From the NCBI GenBank assembly GCA_024206165.1, contig JAAGZN010000749.1, forward strand, positions 1 to 33,535: a stretch of 33,535 nt of DNA, written 5' to 3'. The notes under the pieces were generated by a model, which saw only the letters and a program-made list of their open reading frames with translations, had not been told where the DNA came from and did not search any database. Below, one piece after another: positions 8,500-15,090 of this stretch. A program made the translations under genes and the position numbers. Source of the DNA: Bacteroidota bacterium (lineage in GTDB: Bacteria; Bacteroidota; Bacteroidia; Cytophagales; Amoebophilaceae). Position 1 is the first letter of the stretch; each line of letters opens with the position of its first letter.

Positions 8500-8907
8500 A
8501 TGAAAATTTCTATTAAAGAAGATATTATAAATAAAATTTTTGCTCATGCGAAAAAAGAAGCTCCTATTGAAGCTTGTGGTTATATTTCTGGAAAAATTTT
8601 AGCCGATAATGAAGGTTTCCAAGTAGAAGAAATATACTATATGACCAATATAGATAATAGAGAAGACCATTATAGTTTTGATCCTCAGGAACAATTTGAT
8701 GTTTTAAGAAAAGTTCAGAATAAAGGATTACGAATCATTGGTAATTATCATAGTCATCCTGCGAGCCCTGCAAGGCCATCGAAGGAAGATATCAGCTTAG
8801 CTTATGACCCGGATAGTGTATATATTATTGCTTCTTTACTGGAAAATAGTCTGAAAGCATTTAGAATAATTAACGGTAATGTGACAGAGTTATTGATAAC
8901 TAAATGA
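8500..8907 (+). CDS. hcyD: JAMM/MPN+ zinc metalloprotease (HcyD/Mec-like)
   Basis: Zinc isopeptidase/peptidase of the Mov34/MPN family. All JAMM residues are visible: Glu24 in PIEACG, His84 and His86 in HSHP, Ser94 and Asp97 in PSKED. At 135 residues it is the stand-alone bacterial form. By analogy with Wolinella HcyD (and mycobacterial Mec with CysO), it would first remove the extension after Gly-Gly of the carrier and later cut the carrier-homocysteine adduct to free homocysteine. Its position just behind the E1-like gene, and the blocked carrier tail two genes upstream, support this strongly. Confidence 0.92.
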   Translation: MKISIKEDIINKIFAHAKKEAPIEACGYISGKILADNEGFQVEEIYYMTNIDNREDHYSFDPQEQFDVLRKVQNKGLRIIGNYHSHPASPARPSKEDISLAYDPDSVYIIASLLENSLKAFRIINGNVTELLITK

Positions 8908-8920
8908 AGAAGGAGTAGAG

Positions 8921-8983
8921 ATGATGAGGAGCCTAGGAATAAATATTAGAAAATTAAAAAAGAAGCCAGCGAATGACAGATAA
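8921..8983 (+). CDS. Possible 20-residue leader or coupling ORF
   Basis: A small frame, MMRSLGINIRKLKKKPANDR, starts at ATG ATG with a good AAGGAG Shine-Dalgarno (about 8911-8916) and ends inside the start of the DUF2061 gene. The DUF2061 gene itself lacks a strong ribosome binding site, so the short frame could couple its translation. The peptide is basic and resembles nothing I recognise. It may be a remnant or a coupling device rather than a functional protein. Confidence 0.35.
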   Translation: MMRSLGINIRKLKKKPANDR

Positions 8984-9203
8984 GCATCATAGAACCATTT
9001 TTAAAACTTTATCTTGGAGAATAACAGGAACTATTGATACTATTTTAGTCGCATGGCTTATCACTGGAACTTTTAAGTTAGCTCTCTCTATTGGTGGCAT
9101 TGAAATTGTTACTAAAATGATTTTATATTATTTTCATGAACGAATTTGGAATAAAATCGATTTTGGGAGAGAGAATAAAAAAACTCCAGAATATCATATT
9201 TAA
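8973..9203 (+). CDS. DUF2061 small membrane protein
   Basis: 76-residue protein of the DUF2061 family, recognised from TLSWRITGTIDTILVAWLITG (13-33, in pieces), LALSIGGIEIVTKMILYY and the C-terminal HERIWNKIDFG. It has two predicted hydrophobic segments (about residues 18-33 and 36-54). The biochemical function is unknown. Members are often seen beside sulfate-assimilation genes, and here it lies between the sulfur-carrier module and the APS reductase, which suggests a membrane role in sulfur uptake or handling. The start overlaps the preceding 20-codon frame by 11 bases. Confidence 0.85.
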   Translation: MTDKHHRTIFKTLSWRITGTIDTILVAWLITGTFKLALSIGGIEIVTKMILYYFHERIWNKIDFGRENKKTPEYHI

Positions 9204-9223
9204 AAGGATATTTGTATAGTATA

Positions 9224-10294
9224 ATGAATAAAAAAGTAGCTATAGGAATGAGTGGCGGAGTAGATTCTTCCGTTGCGGCATTATTATTAAAAGAACAAGG
9301 TTATGATGTTATTGGTGTCACTATGGAAATTTGGGATGGTGAAGTAGATAACTTACAAGTTAAAAAAAGTGGATGTTATGGTCCTGACGAAATAGAAGAT
9401 ATTGAAACAGCAAAAAAAGTTGCAGACAAATTAGAGATCCCTTTAGAAATTATTGACTTGAAACAAGAATATCAAAAGCATATTATTAATTATTTTAAAC
9501 AAGAATATCAGCTTGGAAGAACGCCTAACCCCTGTGTTAAATGTAATCATGAGCTAAAGTTTGGCTTGCTTTTTGAAAAAGCAAAAGAACTATTTCAGTT
9601 TGATTATTTTGCAACGGGGCATTATATAAGACTAAATTACGATGATCAAATTAAAGAATATGTCTTTAAAGAAGCCATTGACAAGACTAAAGATCAGTCA
9701 TATTTTTTATATAGATTAACTCAGAATATACTTCCTTTTTTAAAATTTCCTTTAGGCGAATTAAAAAAAGATGAAGTGAAAAATATTTCAAAAAAATTAG
9801 GATTAAAGCTTGAAGAGAAAAAAGAAAGCCAAGATTTTGCGACATTAGGAAAAGAAAGCCTGTTGAAAGGAATATCTCAACAAGGGAATATTATTAATGA
9901 AAATGGTGAAATTTTAGGAAAACATAAAGGGATCCAATACTATACAATAGGACAAAGAAAAGGGTTGAATATTTCCCATTCATCTCCTTTGTATGTTTTA
10001 AAAATAGATCCTGATACTTGTAATATAATTCTTGGTTCAGAAAAAAAACTATATAACCAAAAATTAATAGCAGGAAATATTAACTGGATAAATACCAATA
10101 TTCCATCAACAAATATTAGTGCTAAAATAAGATATAAGCATCAGAAATGTGCAGTAGAGTTATCCTCTATAGATGAAAATAAAGTTACCGTTACTTTTTT
10201 TTCACCTCAGCTAGCAATTACTCCTGGGCAATCTATTGTTTTTTATGAAAATGAAAAACTTTTAGGAGGAGGAATTATCGACAAAGTTTTATAA
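9224..10294 (+). CDS. mnmA: tRNA 2-thiouridylase MnmA, atypical (lacks the usual second catalytic Cys)
   Basis: PP-loop ATPase of the MnmA family, which thiolates U34 of tRNA. It has GMSGGVDSSVAALL (8-21), TPNPCVKCNHELKF (100-113), ATGHY (130-134), KDQSYFLY (156-163), TIGQRKGL and a C-terminal beta barrel ending in PGQSIVFY...LGGGII. The Cys in NPxxxC is present (Cys107), with an extra Cys104 making CxxC, and Cys51 occurs in SGCYGPDEIED. The second catalytic Cys, normally in a D-S-x-x-I-C-F motif, is replaced: the region reads ESQDFATLG (201-209). The start at ATG 9224 fits the family; a TTG at 9212 is possible but sits too close to the AAGGA. Placement inside a sulfur-carrier cluster is unusual and may mean a different sulfur donor. 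Confidence 0.85.
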   Translation: MNKKVAIGMSGGVDSSVAALLLKEQGYDVIGVTMEIWDGEVDNLQVKKSGCYGPDEIEDIETAKKVADKLEIPLEIIDLKQEYQKHIINYFKQEYQLGRTPNPCVKCNHELKFGLLFEKAKELFQFDYFATGHYIRLNYDDQIKEYVFKEAIDKTKDQSYFLYRLTQNILPFLKFPLGELKKDEVKNISKKLGLKLEEKKESQDFATLGKESLLKGISQQGNIINENGEILGKHKGIQYYTIGQRKGLNISHSSPLYVLKIDPDTCNIILGSEKKLYNQKLIAGNINWINTNIPSTNISAKIRYKHQKCAVELSSIDENKVTVTFFSPQLAITPGQSIVFYENEKLLGGGIIDKVL

Positions 10295-10311
10295 AATAAG
10301 GATATAAGTTT

Positions 10312-10347
10312 CTGCCTAATGCTTAGGCAGTTATTTAAGATTTTTAT
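10312..10347 (+). terminator. Hairpin between mnmA-like gene and cysH (terminator or attenuator)
   Basis: A perfect 8-bp stem, CTGCCTAA (10312-10319) and TTAGGCAG (10323-10330), has a 3-base loop and is followed by a T-rich but interrupted tail with TTTTT at about 10341-10345. It may cause partial termination or processing, dividing the cluster into a carrier part and an APS part. Confidence 0.5.
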
Positions 10348-10373
10348 CCGCTTAGTTATACAGGAGAATAATA

Positions 10374-11084
10374 TTGATTAAAAAAGAAAAGATAAAGCAA
10401 TACTTAGCAGAACTTAATGATGCAAGTGTTGAAGATTGCTTGAAATTTGCAGTTAATATTTTTGGAATTGAGTATTTCGCTTTGGCCTCAAGTTTTAGTA
10501 TTGAAGACCAGGTATTAACTCGCATGCTTTTGACGATAGATCCCAAAGCTAAGATTTTTACCCTTGATACAGGAAGACTTCCACAGGAAACATATAATAC
10601 AATGGACCTGACGATGAAGAAATATAGTTTTAACTACGAATTTCTATTTCCTGAGTCTTTAGCTATTGAGGATATGGAGTCAAAGTTTGGACCAAATTTA
10701 TTTTATCAAAGTATTAAAAATAGAAAAATGTGTTGTAATATAAGAAAAGTTCTTCCCCTTCAAAAGAAGCTATCATCTCTAAAATGTTGGGTTTGTGGTT
10801 TAAGAAAAGAACAGTCCAGCACACGAACGGATGTAAATATTTTAGAGTGGGATGAAAATAATGGGTTATTTAAAATGAACCCTCTAGCAAACTGGAATGA
10901 GCAAAATGTTTGGGATTATCTAAAAGAACATAATATTCCCTATAATAAGCTTTATGATAGCAATTATAAAAGTATTGGTTGTGATCCATGTACACGAGCA
11001 ATCCAGCTTGGCGAAGATGTTAGAGCAGGACGATGGTGGTGGGAAGCCCCAGAACAAAAAGAATGCGGCTTGCATAGGAGATAA
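10374..11084 (+). CDS. cysH: Adenylyl-sulfate (APS) reductase
   Basis: Reduces APS to sulfite using thioredoxin-type reductant. It is a PAPS-reductase-fold protein with FALASSFSIEDQVL (35-48), LDTGRLPQETY (64-74) and CWVCGLRKEQS (138-148). The Fe-S pairs Cys120-Cys121 and Cys203-x-x-Cys206 are those of APS-specific reductases with a [4Fe-4S] cluster, and the C-terminal ECGLH carries the catalytic Cys231. The enzyme should therefore act on APS and need no APS kinase, which agrees with the ruined kinase domain on CysN. The TTG start at 10374 is supported by AGGAG at 10362-10366, seven bases away. Confidence 0.93.
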   Translation: MIKKEKIKQYLAELNDASVEDCLKFAVNIFGIEYFALASSFSIEDQVLTRMLLTIDPKAKIFTLDTGRLPQETYNTMDLTMKKYSFNYEFLFPESLAIEDMESKFGPNLFYQSIKNRKMCCNIRKVLPLQKKLSSLKCWVCGLRKEQSSTRTDVNILEWDENNGLFKMNPLANWNEQNVWDYLKEHNIPYNKLYDSNYKSIGCDPCTRAIQLGEDVRAGRWWWEAPEQKECGLHRR

Positions 11085-11089
11085 AATAA

Positions 11090-11971
11090 ATGGATACATT
11101 AAAACAATTAGAAGCACACAGTCTGTATATTCTCAGGGAAGCATACAAAGATTTTAAAAATCTTTGTATGCTTTGGTCAATTGGGAAGGATAGTACAGTT
11201 TTACTTTGGCTTGCTAGAAAAGCTTTTTTCGGGCATGTGCCATTACCTCTTGTTCATATTGATACGCATTATAAAATACCTGAAATGATTGAATATAGAG
11301 ATAAATTAGCGAGAGAATTAAAACTTAATATGATTTATGGCGAAAATATAGAAGCTTTAAAAAGTAAACAAACTTTCCCAGAGGGAAATATTGATAGAAT
11401 TTCCTGTTGTAAGTCCTTAAAAAGTGAAGCCTTAAAACATACTTTATCTGGAGAATGGGCAAGACATAAATTAAACCATGAAACAGGTCTTTATGAAGTT
11501 GATCAGAATAAAGAAAGTTATACGGGTGTTATTGTTGGGGTAAGAGCAGATGAAGAGGGGAGTAGATCTAAAGAACGATACTTCTCTGCAAGAGATAACT
11601 CAAACGAATGGGATGTTGCTGATCAACCACCAGAATTTTGGGATCAATTTAAAACCGATTTTTCTCCAGGAACACATGTAAGAATTCATCCACTACTTGA
11701 TTGGACTGAATTAAATATTTGGGAATATATAGATAGAGAAAATATTCCTATTACTTCTTTATATTTTGATCGAGGGGAGGGGAAAAGATATCGATCTTTG
11801 GGTTGTTTTCCTTGTACTAACTCTGTCGACTCAAAAGCAAAGAATGTTAAAGAAATAATAGAAGAATTAAAAAGTGGTAAATTTGCAAATATCGCCGAAC
11901 GCTCAGGAAGGGCACAAGATAAAGAAGATGGCGGTGGATTAGAAACACTTCGTAGGGATGGGTATATGTGA
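11090..11971 (+). CDS. cysD: Sulfate adenylyltransferase subunit 2 (ATP sulfurylase small subunit)
   Basis: Makes APS from sulfate and ATP together with CysN. The PP-loop SIGKDST is at residues 30-36. Also visible are [56 protein letters not shown] and the C-terminal [14 protein letters not shown]...RSGRAQDKE...[12 protein letters not shown], all typical of CysD. The length of 293 residues is normal. It starts five bases after cysH and overlaps cysN. A 35-base perfect palindrome lies inside codons 17-28 (listed separately). Confidence 0.95.
   Translation: MDTLKQLEAHSLYILREAYKDFKNLCMLWSIGKDSTVLLWLARKAFFGHVPLPLVHIDTHYKIPEMIEYRDKLARELKLNMIYGENIEALKSKQTFPEGNIDRISCCKSLKSEALKHTLSGEWARHKLNHETGLYEVDQNKESYTGVIVGVRADEEGSRSKERYFSARDNSNEWDVADQPPEFWDQFKTDFSPGTHVRIHPLLDWTELNIWEYIDRENIPITSLYFDRGEGKRYRSLGCFPCTNSVDSKAKNVKEIIEELKSGKFANIAERSGRAQDKEDGGGLETLRRDGYM
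11139..11173 (+). repeat. 35-base perfect palindrome inside cysD
   Basis: The arms AAGCATACAAAGATTT (11139-11154) and AAATCTTTGTATGCTT (11158-11173) are exact reverse complements around TAA, and the outer bases of the centre also pair. The mRNA would form a very long uninterrupted hairpin about 50 bases after the cysD start codon. No T-run follows. Confidence 0.9.
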
Positions 11972-13770
11972 TGAATAAAGAAAAAATGAATATAGTTATT
12001 ACAGGTCATGTTGACCATGGGAAAAGCACAGTTATTGGTAGACTTTTAGCAGATACTAATTCTTTACCAGAAGGAAAACTACAGCAGGTCAAAGATATGT
12101 GTAGTAAAAATGCTAAGCCATTTGAATATGCATTTTTGCTAGATGCTTTAAAAGATGAACAGTCACAAGGGATTACTATTGATGCTGCTAGATGTTTTTT
12201 TAAAACGAAAAAAAGAGATTATATTATTTTAGATGCACCTGGGCATATTGAGTTTTTAAAAAATATGGTAACAGGAGCTGCACGCGCAGAGGCGGCTCTT
12301 TTAGTTATTGATGCTAAAGAAGGAATCCAAGAAAACTCTAAAAGACATGGATATATGATTTCTATGCTTGGCGTAAAGCAAATGGTCGTCTTAGTTAATA
12401 AAATTGACCTTGTAAATTATGCTCAATCTGTTTATACAGAAATTGAGCAGGAGTATCGAGCATTCTTAAAAGAACTTAAAGTCGAGCCAATTTGTTTTAT
12501 TCCTATTAGTGCTTTCAATGGTGATAATATTTGTGAAGCTTCCCCGCAAACTAGTTGGTATAGTGGACCAACGGTGCTTGAGCAAATGGATGCGTTTAAA
12601 AAAGAATCCATAAAAGAAAATTTGCCACTTAGATTTCCCATTCAGGATATTTATAAGTTTACTGAAGAGGGTGATGATAGACGGTTAATTGCAGGAACGA
12701 TTAAGACGGGGGAAATTAAAAAAAATGATACTTTAATATTTTACCCTTCATTAAAAAAGTCAACAGTGAGCTCAATCGAGGAATTTAATACTCCTGAGCG
12801 GATAAATGCTAAGGTAGGAGAATCTATTGGTATAACCTTAAATGAACAGATATATATAAAACCAGGAGAGCTTATTGCTAAAGAGGGAGATAACCAACCC
12901 TATGTCAGCTCTTCTTTTAGAGTCAATATGTTCTGGCTGGGTAAATCTCCAATGGTTATTGGTAAAACTTATAAGTTAAAATTAAATACCGCTAGGGTTT
13001 CTGTTAAATTACTGGAGGTTATAAGAGTTTTAGATGCCTCTGCTTTGACAACTGTCGAAAATAAAAATGAAATAGCATGGCATGACGTTGCCGTCTGTGT
13101 TCTAGAAACCGCTAAACCTATCGCTTTTGATTTAACGAACGAGATAGAAGATACAAGCCGATTTGTTATCGTTGATAACTACGAAATAGCAGGTGGTGGG
13201 ACTATCCTTGCAAACCTAAATAATCAAACGACGAGCTTAGAAAAACATGTACAAGAACGCGATATTACTTGGGATAAAGGTGCTGTTTCAACCTCAGAAA
13301 GAAGCAATTTATATAAACATAAAGGGAAATTTATTATTTTTACAGGAAGTGATCAAGCAAACCTCCAAAAATCAATTGCCAAAAATTTAGAACGAAAGTT
13401 ATTTGAAAATAATTATAAAGCATACTACTTGGGGATTTCTAATATTAAGACTGGTCTTGACTCAGATATGCTTTATGATAAAGATAATACAGATGAATAT
13501 TTAAGGCGCTTAGGAGAATTATCCAGAATATTAACAGACTCAGGTCAAATATTTATTACGACTTTGTTTGATGTGGATGATTATGATATTGAAAAACTAA
13601 AAATTTTAAATAAACCATATGAAATCTTAGTAATTAATATTGGGAAAAATAATTTTACACAATTTAAAGTTGATCTTAATATTTCTCACAATGAAGTTAT
13701 TAAAGACGCTGTCAATAAAATTTATAAATTATTACAAGATAAGGATATTTTTATTGAGTACTATTTATAG
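11971..13770 (+). CDS. cysN: Sulfate adenylyltransferase subunit 1 (GTPase) with degenerate APS-kinase-like C-terminal domain
   Basis: GTPase that drives ATP sulfurylase. G1 GHVDHGKST, the switch region [15 protein letters not shown]3 DAPGHIEF and G4 NKID are all present, followed by EF-Tu-like barrels up to about residue 430. From about residue 452 a CysC-like domain follows: [20 protein letters not shown] stands where active kinases have a GLSGSGKST P-loop, and [10 protein letters not shown] replaces the DGDNVRHGLN motif. The domain has therefore lost ATP-binding residues and is probably not a kinase. That fits an APS-reducing CysH. The ATG at 11971 overlaps the cysD stop; a GTG at 11968 is an alternative start. 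Confidence 0.93.
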   Translation: MNKEKMNIVITGHVDHGKSTVIGRLLADTNSLPEGKLQQVKDMCSKNAKPFEYAFLLDALKDEQSQGITIDAARCFFKTKKRDYIILDAPGHIEFLKNMVTGAARAEAALLVIDAKEGIQENSKRHGYMISMLGVKQMVVLVNKIDLVNYAQSVYTEIEQEYRAFLKELKVEPICFIPISAFNGDNICEASPQTSWYSGPTVLEQMDAFKKESIKENLPLRFPIQDIYKFTEEGDDRRLIAGTIKTGEIKKNDTLIFYPSLKKSTVSSIEEFNTPERINAKVGESIGITLNEQIYIKPGELIAKEGDNQPYVSSSFRVNMFWLGKSPMVIGKTYKLKLNTARVSVKLLEVIRVLDASALTTVENKNEIAWHDVAVCVLETAKPIAFDLTNEIEDTSRFVIVDNYEIAGGGTILANLNNQTTSLEKHVQERDITWDKGAVSTSERSNLYKHKGKFIIFTGSDQANLQKSIAKNLERKLFENNYKAYYLGISNIKTGLDSDMLYDKDNTDEYLRRLGELSRILTDSGQIFITTLFDVDDYDIEKLKILNKPYEILVINIGKNNFTQFKVDLNISHNEVIKDAVNKIYKLLQDKDIFIEYYL

Positions 13771-13781
13771 CAGGAGATAAA

Positions 13782-14243
13782 ATGTATTTGCCGATTTTTT
13801 TAGATATTACGGATAAAAAAATATTGATAATTGGTGGTGGCAATATTGCTTTACAAAAAATTGAATCACTCTTAAAGTTCACAGGGAATATTACTGTTAT
13901 TGCCACTCATATTCTAGAAAAAATTAAAAGTAAAAAAGTTCTCTGTTTTGAAAAAATATATGATAAAACAGATATAGAAAACTTTTATTTGGTTTATGCG
14001 TGTACAAACAATAAAGAGTTAAATAAAAAAATTAAACAAGATGCTGAAAGGATAAATACTTTAGTTAATGTGGTTGATAATCCCCAATTATGTGACTTTA
14101 TTTCACCTGCAATCCACCAAAGTAATGATTTTGTGATCGCAGTTAGTTCCGGTGGTAAAGATACAAAAGGAGCCATTAATCTTCGCAATACAATAAAGGA
14201 ATTTCTTAACTATGCTAACATTACAGAAAATAGATCATCATGA
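13782..14243 (+). CDS. Precorrin-2 dehydrogenase (SirC/Met8/CysG-N type), short
   Basis: NAD-dependent oxidation of precorrin-2 to sirohydrochlorin on the way to siroheme. It opens with MYLPIFLDITDKKILIIGGG, where GGGNIALQK (18-26) is the dinucleotide-binding loop, and has the family segments LVYACTNNKELN, VNVVDNPQLCDFISPA and VAVSSGGKDTKGA-like VIAVSSGGKDTKGA. At 153 residues it ends soon after this point, whereas SirC/Met8 proteins are usually about 200 or more; the C-terminal helical domain is missing. It follows cysN after 11 bases with an AGGAG site and overlaps hemA by 32 bases. Its link to sulfite reduction through siroheme explains the position. Confidence 0.88.
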   Translation: MYLPIFLDITDKKILIIGGGNIALQKIESLLKFTGNITVIATHILEKIKSKKVLCFEKIYDKTDIENFYLVYACTNNKELNKKIKQDAERINTLVNVVDNPQLCDFISPAIHQSNDFVIAVSSGGKDTKGAINLRNTIKEFLNYANITENRSS

Positions 14244-15090
14244 ATATTCTTTGGCTGAACGCGAAAAATATCTTGAGCACTTTGAGAATATTGGAATAGA
14301 AAACTCTGTTTTGTTGGAAACATGTAATAGAATTGAAGTTTATTATGGGAGTGGAGCTATTTCCCCAGAAATATCAAGCCATTTATTTAGAGTTGTTTCG
14401 GGATTGGAATCTAAATTGATTGGTGAAAATGCTATTCAAAAACAGGTAAAAGAAGCCTATCTTATTGCTACTGAAAAAAATAATCTTTCCAAAAGCCTTC
14501 ATTTATTATTCCAAACTGCTTTAAATGTGGGAAAAAAAGTTAGAACACAAACGAGTATCTCTAAAGGAGCCATCTCTCATGCAAGTGCTGTAATAAGAAT
14601 TTTATCAAATAAAGATCTAAATTTTTCTCAATCAGTAATTACTATTATTGGCGTCAATAACATCAACCATAATTTAATAAAATACTTGGTAAAAAAAGGA
14701 GCGAAAACTATCTTTATCGGCAATAGAACCTATGAAAAAGCAAAGACCTTAGCTGAAAAATATCAGTGTGAAGTTTTTAAGCTTGATAGTTTAAAAGCTA
14801 TTTTGCCTAAAACAGATGTTTTAATTTCTGCGACCTCTGCCCCACATTTAATACTAAAATCAACAGACTTTCCTAACAATAAAATAATGGATATTTTTGA
14901 TCTTGCAGTCCCACGAGACATTGATCCTCAGATTGTCTTGATGAACAAAGTTACTTTACTTAATATTGAACAAATAGAGGACATGGTAAATCAAAATCTT
15001 GATAAGCGAAAACAAGAAATTATTCGAGCAGAAAAAATTATAGCTCAAGAAGTTAAAAATTTTTCTAATAGGTGTCTTCATGAAGCATAA
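14212..15090 (+). CDS. hemA: Glutamyl-tRNA reductase, compact form
   Basis: First enzyme of C5 tetrapyrrole synthesis, reducing glutamyl-tRNA to glutamate-1-semialdehyde with NADPH. It shows IDHHEYSLAEREKY (8-20), the catalytic LLETCNRIEVY (Cys38), LFRVVSGLESKLIGENAIQKQVKEAY, SKGAISHASAV and the Rossmann motif IGVNNINHNLIKYL. It is only 292 residues, against roughly 400 or more for the family. Two parts are missing: about 45-60 residues between TCNRIEVY and LFRVVSGL, and the C-terminal dimerisation domain after the NLDKRKQEIIRAEKII helix. Residues needed for catalysis remain, so it is probably active. The start overlaps the preceding gene by 32 bases. Confidence 0.87.
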   Translation: MLTLQKIDHHEYSLAEREKYLEHFENIGIENSVLLETCNRIEVYYGSGAISPEISSHLFRVVSGLESKLIGENAIQKQVKEAYLIATEKNNLSKSLHLLFQTALNVGKKVRTQTSISKGAISHASAVIRILSNKDLNFSQSVITIIGVNNINHNLIKYLVKKGAKTIFIGNRTYEKAKTLAEKYQCEVFKLDSLKAILPKTDVLISATSAPHLILKSTDFPNNKIMDIFDLAVPRDIDPQIVLMNKVTLLNIEQIEDMVNQNLDKRKQEIIRAEKIIAQEVKNFSNRCLHEA

